A DNA stretch of 64,000 bases from Argyresthia goedartella (GCA_949825045.1 OX463813.1:24658001-24722000), one strand, 5' to 3'; shown: positions 1 through 11,651, numbered from the stretch's first letter. The notes: a model not told the origin generated them from the letters alone. A program made the numbers and translations.

Positions 1-509
1 GGATTCACAACAAAGCAGCCGTACATCAACAGTAGAGATCAGAAATATCCCAGGCAAAGATAGAGACTGTGGAGGAGCTCACAAATATCGTGACAGCCAT
101 AACAAAGACTGTTAGCATAGATATTGCACTACCGGAGCTAAGCAACGTCTACCGCTTGCCAGGTAAACCAAATTCAAATGAAATGATCATTGCTGAATTT
201 GCCAGAGTACAGACCAAGACTTACCTAATGAATGCAGTCCGCAAATTTAACAAAGATAAGATACCTGCCAAGAAACTGAACTCAGTGCACATTGGTCTCC
301 CAGGAACATGTTCGGCGGTTTACATCCCAGAACATCTGTCCAACAATGCAAGAAAGCTGTTATACCAAGCCCGCCAGTTCATCAAGACTAACAACTACAC
401 TTTTTGCTGGGTTACTAATGGGAAGATCTTCATACGGAAAGACAATGGCTCTAAAGCAATCCCTGTACAATCTGAGCAATGTTTACAAAAGTTACTGAAA
501 ACAAAGTGA
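1..509 (+). pseudogene. LINE ORF1, C-terminal part with FP-like domain (pseudogene, runs in from left edge)
   Basis: The open frame at 69-509 encodes about 146 aa that resemble the C-terminal domain shared by baculovirus FP proteins and the ORF1 of many insect LINEs. It ends in FCWVTNGKIFIRKDNG and a lysine-rich tail. In the first 60 bases another frame reads TVEIRNIPGK, the usual lead-in to this domain, and meaning passes to the second frame near base 62, so one extra base has broken the gene. ORF1 proteins of this kind are thought to bind the element's RNA and chaperone it. The ORF2 of the same element follows on the same strand after about 200 non-coding bases. The start lies outside the window; the 69 start is only where the frame happens to open. 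Confidence 0.7.
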
Positions 510-709
510 CTTGATGTTAGCTCCTATTATCATTTACATGTTTTAATTTGTTCTTCTTTTTTTATCGTCTTTTGTGTTGAGCCATACTGTAACTTTAGAC
601 TGCAATATATTTGGTGTGTGTGTTAAACACCTAACTGCCACGTATTATACTGTGGACACTTTCAAAACTTATAAATATGCCAAATTGCGAGTTATAACCC
701 CAATAAAGT

Positions 710-1873
710 TTTAAATCACGTCAAAAATATTAGATGAGTTGGAATCCATAAAGGTAGCAGAGTCTGTTATGTGGAGCCCGGCAAACTGTAAATCACTATT
801 ATCATACGACAACAATAGCTTAACTGTGTTAACACAAAATATAAGAAGCATAAACAGAAATATGAATAACTTCGACACAACCCTAACATAGCTGAACTTT
901 GACTGCGACATTATGATATTGACTGAATGCTGGCTCGACGCTGATAAAACTCACCCTACAATACCCAACTATAACCTACACTGCACACAAGTATGTCGTA
1001 ACCAAAACGATTGGCATAGTCGCGTACATCAGGAGTAATATTAAGTATACGATTGAAGAACCGGTATTGACTGATATAACTACTTTAATTATAAGGATAG
1101 AAGAGCAAACAGCAATTCTGTTAGTTTATCGATCACCATCTATACAAAATATAGAAAATTTCATCAACTCCATAGACTTAAGCCTACAGTCACTAAAATC
1201 CTATAAACAAATTATTATGATCGGCGATATGAATATAGACATAAAACCAAATAACACAGACACAAGAAGTACTAATTATCTAAATCTTACCGCAGAACAT
1301 GGCTTATTACCAGCTCATAGCTTACCTACAAGAGGAAATAATTGCTTGGATCACATATTCTTATTAAAAACACAAAATTGCGCTTATGTCACGGTTCTAG
1401 ATAACTCGGTCACGGATCATTCAACAGTAGTGCTTAACCTAAAAACTAAAACACCAAAACATCTTATAAGCAGAACCTCCAAAAAAGTTAATTATGAAAA
1501 TATAATAAAAGAATTATCGATTTCAAACCTAAGCGATATAACAACTATAACTGACCCCAATGAAGCTGCGAATATGATGGTGGACATAATTTCAAAAACT
1601 ATATATGAAAACACTGAGACACGAACTATTACACAAAGATCTAGAACAATTAAGCCATGGATGACTGTTGGATTACTGCGTTGTCTAAGAAATAGGCATA
1701 AAATGCATCATAAATTAAGGAAAACCCCAGATAATCTTATACTAGCAACCACGTACCGCCGGTACAGAAATTTCTGTCATAATCTTTTGAAAAAAAAAAA
1801 AACATATGAGCGCACAGAACTAAAGTCAGCTTCAAATAGCACCAAGAAAGCCTGTAAAACAATAAAAAAATAG
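710..1873 (+). pseudogene. LINE ORF2, endonuclease domain (broken)
   Basis: This is an APE-type endonuclease that nicks target DNA for target-primed reverse transcription. LTQNIRSI (near 826-850) and MILTECWL (near 913-936) are the N-terminal motifs. After a frameshift near 1010 the frame from 1067 carries IMIGDMNID, NCLDHIF and the catalytic VTDHSTVVL. A TAG at 889-891 falls between the first motifs, and the frame is lost again in an A-rich stretch near 1870. It lies between ORF1 and the reverse transcriptase of the same element, so the order matches the Jockey/CR1 group. At least three disabling lesions mark it as a pseudogene. Confidence 0.75.
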
Positions 1874-1878
1874 CCAAT

Positions 1879-2985
1879 ATGGATAACAACAAAAATAGTA
1901 AGCCGGAACTATTGGAACTTAAACAAACTACTGCTCAGTCACTAGAATTTATTAACAATCACTTTGTGAACATAGGGAAACAACTAGCTGAGAAAATCAA
2001 AAACAATCCTAACGGTATAGACAAAACAGTAACAAATTCTGATTGTGACACAAATCTAAACACTTTTGTACTCCTGGATATCGATATATCCGAAGTTGAA
2101 ACAACAATACTAAATCTAAAGTTAGACTGCGCTATAGGTTGGGACGAAATATCCACAACGACGATTAAACTAGCCAAGAGTCTTATAGTAAAAACATTGA
2201 CGCATATGATAAAAAACTGTTTCTCAACAGATATATTCCCTGACGTGTTTAAACGATCTCTGGTACTTGAAATATTTAAAAGTGGAGGAGACAAAAGCGA
2301 AATTGGCAACTCCAGGCCCAATTCGGTCCTATCCGCTCTATCAAAAATAATAGAGAAGCTTTTTAATCGTAGACTCCAAAAATTTCTACATGAGCAAAAG
2401 CTTCTATCAGGATCTCAATTTGGATTTAGAGGGGGTAGGTCAACTGTAGATGCCGTGCTCTCACTAACTGAAGAAATCGTTCAAAGACTAGATAAAAGAC
2501 AGAAGTGTATAGGAGTATTTTTAGACCTTGCCAAGGCTTTTGATACGGTTTCAGTGCCCATTCTAATAAACAAAATGGAGAAAATGGGTATAAGGGGCAT
2601 TCCCCTTGCCATCTTTCAAAACTATCTACAAAACCGAGTTCAACGCATAAAAATCGACAATTTAATTAGCAGTGACATGGATATAGCATATGGAGTTCCC
2701 CAGGGTCGCGTGCTGGGACCCACACTATTTCTCATCTATATTAATGGCCTTTACCAACATAAACTAGTCAACTGTAAAAAAGTAACTTTTGCAGATGACA
2801 CAGCATTGGTCTTTCATGGGGATTCGTGGGACCAAGCTCGTAGTCATCCAGAGACGGGGCTTGCTATTATTTCATCCTGGCTCAAAAACAATCTCCTGAC
2901 TCTTAATGTATCTAAGTCACAATATCTAACCTTCTATATCATTAATAGAGGGCAACCACCCCATGACTTTGAGATCAAAGTACAT
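1879..2985 (+). pseudogene. LINE ORF2, reverse transcriptase (Jockey/CR1 group, 3'-truncated)
   Basis: The open frame starting at 1879 encodes most of a non-LTR reverse transcriptase: QFGFRGGRSTVDAV, FLDLAKAFDTV (first catalytic Asp), YGVPQGRVLGP and the catalytic VTFADDTALVF, then WLKNNLLTLNVSKS. It continues the endonuclease in another frame, so ORF2 is split by a frameshift near 1873. LINE-like sequence stops near 2985, where CT-rich and SINE-like sequence takes over, so the thumb, C-terminus and 3' UTR are missing. NSRPNS replaces the usual NYRPIS. Family identity is firm; the exact clade is not assigned. Confidence 0.85.
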
Positions 2986-2997
2986 AATTGCAAAGAT

Positions 2998-3115
2998 TAC
3001 AGTAACATTAATTGCCAATGCCTTCACCTTCCTTCACCTTCACCGGGGCAAGAATCTGCATCTCCTGCGTGAGAAGCAGGCGCGAAACCCACTAGACCAC
3101 GGAGTTAACTTTGAC
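2998..3115 (-). repeat. SINE-C head fragment
   Basis: Read on the minus strand, the end of this stretch is ACTCCGTGGTCTAGTGGGTT followed by a CTTCTCACGCAGGAGA stem region. This is the tRNA-derived head with an A box that is also seen at 24511. The body is missing and CCTTCACC repeats adjoin it. It abuts the truncated LINE. Confidence 0.5.
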
Positions 3116-3723
3116 AACTCCATAAAAATTAAAGGGACTATTAAAAAATATCCCTACTCTGCAAAAGTAACCCTTGTAGTGTAGAACTGTCATGATTGGT
3201 TTGTGCTAATGGGTTATCAACTTATCAGTTGGAATTGTCATGTTTATCCGTGTTTCTAACTTGAGGCTTAAAACTTAACCCATTTGAATTGATAAACATC
3301 AATTAGTTACTAACACCATTTTAATTAGACAATTTTAGAAATGTACCATCATTTCTAAAATTGTCTAATTAAACTAAAACACCGGCTGTGTGCTTTCATT
3401 TGCCATAACATAAGATGGGTTTTACTTGGTTTTAGTTGGCGTGATTGAATAACAACATAATATATATGCACAGTGGTGCACACGATTCTCTATTTTTACC
3501 CGACTACAGGAAAGCTAAAAAGAGGGTGATGTGTTTGACCTGTGTCCACCAGAACATCCAAACTATATATCAGATGTTGACAAATCAGGTATCATTAGAT
3601 TGCGTATTAATCGTCGCCTGGTTATAGCTTATGTGACGTCACGCTCAGTTCAATATTGCGCCCTCTAGAGGGCATAAAGTTTATTTTTTTAAGTTTTTGC
3701 ACAGGTTTAAACAACATTTAGAT
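3116..3723. other. No gene seen; AT-rich spacer with one perfect hairpin
   Basis: Short open frames here (for example 3445-3627) show no recognisable motif. The notable structure is the hairpin at 3320-3373, listed separately. Confidence 0.5.
3320..3373. repeat. Perfect 24-bp inverted repeat, 6-base loop
   Basis: Arm 3320-3343 (begins TTTAATTAGACAATTTTAG) is exactly complementary to 3350-3373, with TACCAT between them. This is an uninterrupted hairpin, probably a fold-back element or a MITE core. Confidence 0.85.
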
Positions 3724-3893
3724 ACAGGCACATTCATTGCTTCTGACCGCACACTAGGATTCCGTGGGAACCAGAAATAGCGACATCACACACATATAAA
3801 CATTCAAGACCTAGGGTTTTTTTCTTTATCCCCAGCCGGGGATCGAACCCGGGACCTCTCGTATGATACAACCGCAGCGCCACACAGGTCGTC
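3724..3893 (-). repeat. SINE-A, near full-length
   Basis: On the minus strand this has a tRNA-like head (ACCTGTGTGGCGCTGCGG, then a B box GGGTTCGATCC), GGCTGGGGATAAAG plus an A-run, TTTATATGTGTGTGA, GGTTCCCACGG and a tail AGAAGCAATGAATGTGCC. Similar copies lie at 11880, 20665, 20944/21433, 22804, 26127, 51848, 53546 and 55645. The A and B boxes are RNA polymerase III internal promoter elements. Confidence 0.8.
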
Positions 3894-4441
3894 AGTCAGG
3901 TCGTCGTGTTGGGTATCAAGTTAAAGGGCTTCTTTAGCACATTGAAAAAAAAAATAGTACTAGCTCTTGCACGCGGCTTTGCTTGCATTTAGTCGTTAGA
4001 AGCGCATTGACCGCCCGGTGGCTATTCTTTAGATCGCGATGTTGTAGCAGGGCTGGTGTTTAACTGGCTACCGAATTGAGTAAAAATTACGTCAAAAAAT
4101 TGTTATTTAACCCGAATTCACTAAATGTTCACCAAAAATGTACACCCTATTTTATACTAAACTACGTAGGGGTCGCCTCGCTCCGCTTCGCTTCGGCTCC
4201 AGGTTGTATGATAAAGTTTTGACCTAACAAACCTTACTTTAGTATTCGGACAGAAAGTAACTTAAGCAACCAATACGGTTTTGTAAAACTACAGGGGAGC
4301 ACTCAATTTGGTGAACATTTAGTAAATTTGGTAGTCAAGTTTTATATTAGTAAACAATATATTTATTGCCTTTTAGTAGTCGCATTTTAGTTTTTGAACT
4401 TATTGTCTTGTGTATTACAAGGGATGGAGCAGCTCTGGAGA
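3894..4441. other. No gene seen; contains a fold-back element
   Basis: No coding signal. The stretch includes the inverted repeat listed at 4117-4326 and a CG-rich patch near 4170-4200 (GCTCCGCTTCGCTTCGGCTC). Confidence 0.5.
4117..4326. repeat. MITE-like element with 20-bp inverted ends
   Basis: TTCACTAAATGTTCACCAAA at 4117-4136 is matched in inverted form at 4307-4326 with one mismatch. The roughly 170-bp interior has no ORF. I found no clear target duplication, so the superfamily is unassigned. Confidence 0.5.
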
Positions 4442-4556
4442 TATGAAGGTTTCCTCACTACATTTTTAATTTATTATTATCAGACAATGTCAGCACCGGG
4501 GATCGAAAAGGGCGTGATAGACGAGAATATAACCATTGGACCACGGATTTAATAAT
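4442..4556 (-). repeat. SINE-B, 5' part
   Basis: On the minus strand a head CCGTGGTCCAATGGTTAT is followed by CGATCCCCGGTGCTGAC and then GTGAGGAAACCTTCATAT, the same order as in the full copy at 5065. The tail is missing. Confidence 0.65.
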
Positions 4557-5064
4557 GAGGATAAATATCTATATCTGAAAAAAAAGTGTGGAGTCATTGT
4601 CAACAATTCACGAAGGGATAAAATGGCCCAGCTTGGGTCTGTTACTAGATATCCAGGGATCAGGGCCGGGGTGAAGGGCAACCCTTAATGAGATAAGGGA
4701 TACGAGTGAAACCAGCGATGAGCGGACGAAAGTTTTGGTTTGCAGAAACATTAGTTATTTTCGCCTAAAATATGAAATAAACATGCCAATGCCAATACAT
4801 ATGCAGTGTAGCATAGGCAGTTGGCTCGTATACTTATTTATTCTGGCCGCATTTAACATACTTATTGTTAAGGTGTTATTGGGGAATAATTCTGAACAAC
4901 TTTCACTACGGAGCCGGTTTGATCCGAGCAACTTTATATTGCACATTATCGTACTGGCTACTCGGCTGAGATGAGAAACGGAACTTCACGAAGCAATGAC
5001 GTCACTTGGAACCAAAAAACAAATTCTCATTTAATTCACTCAATGGAAATGGATTCTTCACACT
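4557..5064. other. No gene or recognisable repeat seen
   Basis: Short frames here (4735-4974 and its antisense partner) overlap on opposite strands and show no domain. Confidence 0.4.
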
Positions 5065-5300
5065 GAGCTTCGTGGTCTAGTGGGTTTCGGTGCGCGTTCG
5101 AATCCCGGTGCTGACCATGTACCAATGAGATTAGTTATTTATCTTAAGTTCATTATACGGACGTTCTAACGGTGATGGAAAACGTCGTGAGGAAACCTCC
5201 AATCTCCATAGCTAGCCCACAGGCGCGCATAATGAAGTATTGAATAACTGGTGAAATGTAGGCACAACTGTGCCTCGGCCACCCCATGTGGGGAACGCTT
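5065..5300 (+). repeat. SINE-B, full-length reference copy
   Basis: This copy carries the A box CGTGGTCTAGTGGG, the B box GTTCGAATCCCGG, then GCTGACCATGTACCAATGA, GGAAAACGTCGTGAGGAAAC and a tail GCACAACTGTGCCTCGGCC followed by CACCCCATGTGG. The GTGAGGAAACC block is common in lepidopteran SINEs as I recall them. Pieces of the same family lie at 4442, 6512, 10285, 20570, 21940, 26003, 34168, 48113, 54150 and 54591. Confidence 0.8.
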
Positions 5301-6511
5301 ATTGTATGTTCACTAAACGCTAAATCTCTGCCTCCAAGCCCGCAACTTTCACGCGCAATCGAAAGTAAGCACTGCGGTATTGACACAATCTAGAATACTA
5401 TTACCAGCAGATTTTTTGGCAGCCATTTTATAGACCTTTTTTTTACCTATGCTACTGGGCGATTCAGCTAGGGAAATGACTGCTCAGTGACCATGAAGCG
5501 ACGATGACTGACGTGGAAAACTTTGGACCCTCCCTTTCAGACCCAGTCAATACGATTGTGCGGCTCCTCTTTGAGTTTTGTGGAGGGTGTCGGGCTAGTG
5601 GCCCACCCGAACTGTCAAAAGTTATCAAGCTGCCAAGCAAGTTATCAAGCAGTTAGTAATGTAATAATAAACGACTAAACCTCTGACACAGCTCAACGAC
5701 TAATACCACCGAGTAGCGATAGTAGCCGGGAACAACAGCTTAACGTGTTATTCGAAACCCGGAAGCGCTCCAAACAAATGCCACATAGAAACGGACTCGG
5801 TACTCGTCTTGGCCAGATGTTGCTACCCGCACGATCGTTTCCGATGTCTGGATTTTGCTAGGCCACGTACCCATATCGTTATTTATTTGCCAACAATGAA
5901 ATAAATTTCACAGTCGTTTGATAATGCACAAGTATTGTTGTCGTCTGAGTTAAAGTCTGACATGTCAAGTTCAACTCAGTCAAAGTTCCGTGACAAAGTC
6001 GGTAGTTTTTGTCAGATGTTCTCATTGTCATCACCTGATTAAGGAGCTCGTAGGTGAGAGATGTAACTCTGGCACGCTTACTAGTAAGTGTTGAATTTGT
6101 ATTCCAAGATGGCGGCCACGTAGAAAAAAAAAGTGGTCTGGGGGCTGCCAAGTTCGTCTTGGCCCTGGTCAGCCTCCTTGAACAGTCATTTTGTTCCTTC
6201 AGTAGCATATCATTATTTGGCGTGTGGAAAACCATTTTAAGGCAATCGATATTAGGAACCTGAGATAATTGATACCTAAAGTTTACCCACCTTATCGCGC
6301 CATTGTCACTGAACGGTCATTTAGTTAGCGGAATTGGGATGATTTTGTTCCCTTCGCTCTGCAAAGGGTGTGAAGATAAAATCACAGATAAACGCTGATG
6401 CTACAGTTTTATAAACACCTTTCTTACTGAGTAAGTTCTATTTCAATAATCTAAAAGTAAAATATTGAAAGGATACGTAATTTCACGGATTTTCAGAATA
6501 TGTTAAAATGA
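5301..6511. other. No gene or known repeat recognised
   Basis: About 1.2 kb of mixed composition. The 118-aa minus-strand frame at 5879-6235 overlaps a plus-strand frame and shows no domain. I can assign nothing here. Confidence 0.4.
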
Positions 6512-6588
6512 TTATTGAATAACTGGCTAAACGTGTGCATATATAGTTGTGCCTCTGACACCCCATATGGAAAGAAGCGTGGCGCTAT
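6512..6588 (+). repeat. SINE-B tail fragment
   Basis: ATTGAATAACTGGCTAAACG and GTTGTGCCTCTGACACCCCA match the 3' half of the SINE-B copies at 5065 and 54591. Confidence 0.6.
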
Positions 6589-6691
6589 ATTGTTATGATT
6601 GTTACAGTCAGCCAGAGCATGAAATTCTCAGAAGTTAATTGGCTTCAAAGCAGGCAGCTGTTTTCCATATATGTGCCATAGATTCTATTTC

Positions 6692-6957
6692 AAACAGGCT
6701 TTTAGAGTTCCACCTGGAAAGTGCCAAACGGGACCCTATTACTTTACCCTCTCCATCTGCATGTCTGTCTGTTCGTCAGCGGGCATCTCATTAACCTTAA
6801 TAGGTAGAGGGTTGTACAGCAACAAATAATGAACTAGACCGTAATTTAAAAAATAAAAGGGAAACCCTATACTAGAGACGTTTTTTTTGTTTTTCCTTGT
6901 ACGATGATACTGAACCCTTCTTGTGTGAGTCCGAATCGCACTTGACCGCTTTTTAAG
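6692..6957 (+). repeat. GGGTTCCG repeat, diverged copy
   Basis: ACGGGACCCTATTACT, CTGTCTGTTCGTC, ACTGAACCCTTCTTGTGTGA and CGCACTTGACCGCTTTTT occur in the same order as in the better copy at 21009-21432. The interior is rearranged. Confidence 0.6.
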
Positions 6958-8744
6958 CAGTTGTGACACCTCCGAAGTCTGAAATCAGCCTTGGTGTTTA
7001 GTTGGATTTTCTTTGTTTCATGTCTTCCTTGGTGTCTTCTAGATGTTTTCCCATTTTTCTACAAACTAGTTGCCTGTGATACATTCTACGTTTAAATCCA
7101 TCCCTGATTTATCGCAATTAACTCAAATATCCACCGTTTGCTCCAACAGTAAATCTCTCGAAAGACTGCTTTGCAAATAGAAAGTAAATTAAATAACCCT
7201 CGGCGTAAATGTTTGGCAGGCTTTGGTCCATTTACAGATTAATCTAGCTTCGGCGTAAGAGGCAATTCTAAGGTTGCCAATTTAGCCAAGAGGTTATGAA
7301 TAAAAGTTCCGAAAACATCTATTCTTAACTTGAAAAAAAAACGTGGCTATTGATTTTTTTAAATAAGTAATGCTCCGAATTTGAAGTTGGCGTAAAAAAG
7401 ATGTATCTAAAAGGTGAAACAGTTAATATTTCCAATTATCATCGAATCTTTTATTTTAGCTAACGATTGATTGTAGATTGAAAAATCGAAAACAGAAAGT
7501 TTGACTTCGGAACTTTGTTTGGACCAGTCAGGAGACAAACATACTAAAAGTCCCGACTAGTCTGAGTGCACTCATTTACTATGTCGTATATGAAAACACT
7601 CTTCCTACCTAAAAAAACCTTTCAAGTTCTGTGTTGCCGATAAAACTCACCTCCAAACTTAGAAACAACGTGTAAGAGTGATGTCCCGAGCAGAGAAGTT
7701 TATTAAGTTGCGGCTATAACTAGTTGCAAACTCCGGGCAGAAGGAATACTCGCGGTAAGATGCCGGTCCAAGAATGTATCGTTTCTGGTTTCGAACTCAC
7801 AACTCATCAGATCATCAGGAGATTGGACCTTGTTACTTGGAAAGCTTTGTTTGACAGTTATCCAATTTAGTTTTAATATAATCCTAATGTTAAAAATTAC
7901 AGATTTTTTAATGAAATGGTTCAGTAATCCATTTCCTTATTCCAGTCCACAGGTTATAAGGCCACCCTTTATATTGGGTGTTTTTGTAGAACCGCACGTG
8001 ATTGCGTACGATATCATGAGAAAACTTTGGAGTCGTTTATCTTTTTGCTTCCCTATCCAAGTTCAAAGTTCCAATTTCTTTATTATCTGTAAATTTTAAC
8101 ATTTGTTTAAAGATGTCATTTTGTGCCTGAAGAAACTCCTACAGATTGATTATTAGGTCTCTTTTATAAATATTACATATTAATTATTATAAATAATATG
8201 CAAGAATAAATAATTACAAATGCATAAGGCGAGTTCTAAATTAAGTTTTGTAATATCGCTTTTAGATAAAGTAAGTGGCTTTTACAAGGTTTTTAAATTT
8301 GCTCAAATGGTAATTTCAACATCTCCAGTGGATCCTATTCAAAGAATTTCTAACTTTCGCGAGTTTAAACTAGGGTGCAACTGATATGTGATTCTTCCTT
8401 AGGTTAACGTTACAAATATCAGCAATTTTGGAAATTATGTTTCTGAAAATAGGTTGACTTGCTGTTAGAATATCCATTTCTTTAAAAAAATACTCTTAGG
8501 GATTCAGTGTGTTTTTAGGACATGAAACTGTGAAAGTTACTAATATAGATTGCTCTAGCTGTAGCCACATCCGTGTTTCGTCTGATTTTAGCATAGCGTA
8601 GCTGCAGAATTCAATATAACAGCTTATTTATTTATATGGGGTCCCCACTGCAATTTCCTATCAATTATTATTTGGTTATTCCTAGAAACTTCGCGTCATT
8701 TACTAATTCTTACGTGGTGCTGTCTAACACTAAACTGGTTTCAA
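6958..8744. other. No gene seen; AT-rich sequence
   Basis: Nearly 1.8 kb of AT-rich DNA. The 89-aa frame at 7830-8099 is low in complexity and unrecognised. No repeat ends were seen. Confidence 0.4.
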
Positions 8745-9145
8745 CTTGGCAGACATTTGGAAGTAAGAACTTGTTTTACCAGTGTTGATCAACAAATTAT
8801 TAACGGTTAACCAATTTAAGGTTAAAGACAATACATTATTAACATCATCAAAGTCTTGTCATTCCATTTTGAAGACCAGTGAAGTATCATCAGCAAACAA
8901 CACTATGTCAGACAATTTCTCCACGATGAAAGGCAGATAGTTAATACCTATATATACCATGAATAAGAAACAGCCTGAAATAGAGAGAGCCTTGTGGGAC
9001 GCCGATTTTTACACTGTAAACGGTGGAACAGTCACCATAGTAAAATACACAGCAAAAGATGACGCGTATCGCATTTTGTCGTCTTACCCCGTCTTTGGCC
9101 ATAAAATTGGGAGAAACCGCTACATCACTACACGTTCGTGACACG
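8745..9145 (-). pseudogene. LINE reverse transcriptase fragment (Jockey/CR1 group)
   Basis: Minus-strand frames read KIGVPQGS near 9010 and then, after a frameshift, LPFIVEKLSDIVLFADDTSL followed by NWLTVNNLLIN. These are the RT motif before the active site, the active-site Asp pair and the segment after it. The spacing and residues resemble the RT at 38587-39352 (VLFADDTSLIFK, NWFTVNNLLLN), so the two are probably the same family. Frameshifts and a stop after the FADD motif make it dead; both ends are missing. Confidence 0.75.
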
Positions 9146-9300
9146 TCAGAATTACAGAAGATGTAGTTGGGAGCGGACTTTTCTTATCTATTTTGTTTTA
9201 TTTGTTTATCGGCGAACTGGACTCTCCCGATCGCGTCGGAAAAGATCCAGCTATTGAGTTTTGTGCTTAGTTATTTGTTATTATAGGATTAATAATTGCT

Positions 9301-9393
9301 CATTCCAATTATAATAAATGATATTACGTTTTTTATCTACACACGTATCATAAACCCTCTTTACTGCGTCCAAAACCGCACGTTACGACCAGC
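9301..9393 (-). repeat. 3'-end repeat of a LINE, inverted partial copy
   Basis: TTATCTACACACGTATCATA and AAAACCGCACGTTACGACC match, in opposite orientation, the repeat at 9515-9690 and the copies at 27695 and 50538. Confidence 0.55.
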
Positions 9394-9514
9394 ATAATGT
9401 TGGGTACTTGGTAAAAACTAATTGCTTATGTTAATATTTATACATTATGACCATAATGTATCAATTTCAAATAATCATTCAATCATCAATCAATCAAATT
9501 TCGTCCCTAGTTGG

Positions 9515-9690
9515 TCTGTGAAGTTGGTACTACTGAACAAGCTAAACAAGTGCAGAGCACTGCCACCATGCCGATCGAACATGCGGTTCCTGAACTCATC
9601 AAAGAGAGCTTATGATAAGTGTTTAGATAAACTAGTATATGTAACTGTAGATAATAAACCCACCCTCAAATTTTAATGCCCTCCATTATG
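9515..9690 (+). repeat. LINE 3'-end repeat
   Basis: GAACAAGCTAAACAAGTGCA, CATGCGGTTCCTGAACTCAT and GTATATGTAACTGTAGATAA form a module repeated at 27695-27905 (plus) and 50538-50757 (minus). Translated, one frame ends like HAVPEHIKESL in the 50.6-kb copy, so this may be the end of an ORF plus its 3' UTR. Confidence 0.6.
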
Positions 9691-9693
9691 AAT

Positions 9694-10284
9694 CAGTCAC
9701 ATAAACGAATATTGTCATATATGATTTTATTTCTGTAAATAACTTACTCAATTTCTATCCACTTCCGGTTTCAATTTGCAAGAGTGTCGTTAACCTGAGT
9801 ACATACTTACAACACTTCGGCCGTTTTTAGAATGAGATTATGACATTTCCTTAATGCATAAATAATGAGCAATATTTTTCATTACAGATGTCAAAAATGG
9901 GTTTTGAGCAATCAGGGTCGCATTTTCTCAGCGGCCAGACTTTAGTGTTGACGCCTTTAGAATTACACAGAATATCTTTTTTATAATAAACAAATCATTA
10001 CAATATGTGTAGTGCTTAAAGGATGGATAATGTACGTCATGTACGGACGTAAGTGAACGTAAAATTATAAGATTAAACCCCACAGTCCCTCCAAGGCCGT
10101 TCATCAATTCCCACGCGACGGAAAACTTTTAATTGCCAAAGGTGATGCCATGAATCTTACATGAGGATATCTCGAATCAAGGAGGTTTCGGACTGGAGAT
10201 GCCATCCTCTCGCTTGCCGAAGCACAAGTTTTGAAAACGAGCATTACGTTGTTTGTGAAAACGAATATTGTGTTGCGTTTGTTA
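9694..10284. other. No gene or known repeat recognised
   Basis: AT-rich; no convincing ORF. Confidence 0.4.
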
Positions 10285-10375
10285 TGATGAGAATAAGTGT
10301 AGTGATGTGTAGTATGATGATGGAAAATATTGTGAGGAAAGTTTCATATCCCATAGATCCGGCGCTGATGAAATA
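10285..10375 (+). repeat. SINE-B middle fragment, diverged
   Basis: GATGATGGAAAATATTGTGA followed by GGAAAGTTTCATATCCCATA parallels the GGAAAACGTCGTGAGGAAACC block of SINE-B. Confidence 0.45.
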
Positions 10376-10397
10376 ATCCACCAAGTATAACAATTAA

Positions 10398-10899
10398 AAA
10401 AACCGTCCAGGGGCGAGGCGGACTCGCACACGAGGGGTTCCGTACAAGAAAAGTACAAGAAAATTTAAGCATTCAAAATAAAAAAACAAAAAAATATATG
10501 TCCGAACGTGGATTGGAACACAGAACTTTAATTCGAAACCGTTATCAAACCAATTGCAACATCACAACCAAGTGATAAGCCGCAAAATCTACGATCATAT
10601 TTGAATCAAGTTATGGTTTGTGTTATCGCAGGAGGTATTAAAACACCTCTCTTGTATAGTAAGAGAGATTTTGAGATTCAAGAGGTTTTATAAGTTAAAG
10701 TCCCCCTTTAACTTATAAAATCTCGTGAAGTTCATTATTTGTTTCTGTACCGGCAACAAAAATAACATTCGGTGAAAATTTCTTCTACGTTCTTTATATT
10801 ACGGTTTATGAGATACAGCCAGCTGATAGACGGACACACGGGCAGCGGAGGCTTAGTAATAGGGTCCCGTTCGACACCCTTCGGGTACAGAACCCTAAA
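10398..10899 (-). repeat. GGGTTCCG repeat, inverted copy with internal hairpin
   Basis: Read on the minus strand it opens with AGGGTTCTGTACCCGAAGGG and closes with a CGAGTCCGCC block and an A/T-run, matching the ends of the copy at 21009-21432. Inside is a hairpin: TTTTATAAGTTAAAG (10686-10700) and its exact complement at 10706-10720 around a 5-base loop. Confidence 0.65.
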
Positions 10900-11502
10900 C
10901 ATTACTTGAAGCCCTATTTCTTTCTCTCAGGACGGGATTTGAATGTCATCTAAATACACGATCTGTCTTCTGATAATCAAATGTATGATTATACAGCACT
11001 TATTACAGCTTAAGTAATGTAGTAAGGTGCTCATGACGATTACTGTAAATACGTCTAAAAAGTCACAGGAAGGCAAAAATGCACGATTTCGATTATGTGG
11101 ATGATATTATTATATCAGATATTTTAATTTGAAACCCAAAGTGCTCAATGCACTTTTTTAATCAAACTGTAGGTCTACTTTTTAAAACAAAAAAAAATAT
11201 AATTTCAAATCGGTTTAGAATACAATAGTTTTGCGGTAGCCAACATTAAAAATTAAAAATGCAACCAAATTGTGAACTCCTTTATAACCGACTTATAAAC
11301 TTTGAAAAAAACGCAATTGCGTATACTTGATGACATCATAATTAATTTTTTTTTTATTAGAAACTATATTACTTACTGGAACGATATCAAATTTACAAAA
11401 AAGACTACAAACGGAGAGGTCACCGTTTGCAATTAAAATGCAATTGTTGAAATCCGTTGATGAATAATACCAGTTTCAAGGTAACAAACATTAAAATATA
11501 AA
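10900..11502. other. No gene seen
   Basis: AT-rich spacer with no long frame or recognised repeat. Confidence 0.4.
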
Positions 11503-11651
11503 CAGTGTGACATTGAATTTGCTGACCATAATTTGGGGAATTGTGGAAAGTTGTTCATAGTTATGTGTTCTATCACACATAATTATAAGCAACTTTCCAC
11601 AAGAAACATATAAACTAAACTAAAAATGTCAGCTAATTCAATGTCACCCTG
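11503..11651. repeat. Fold-back MITE, about 149 bp
   Basis: The outer ends CAGTGTGACATTGAATT and CAGGGTGACATTGAATTAG (read inward from each side) pair with few mismatches. An inner arm TTGTGGAAAGTTG pairs with CAACTTTCCACAA, and the centre ATGTGT...ACACAT pairs as well. The element folds along its whole length and encodes nothing. Confidence 0.65.
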
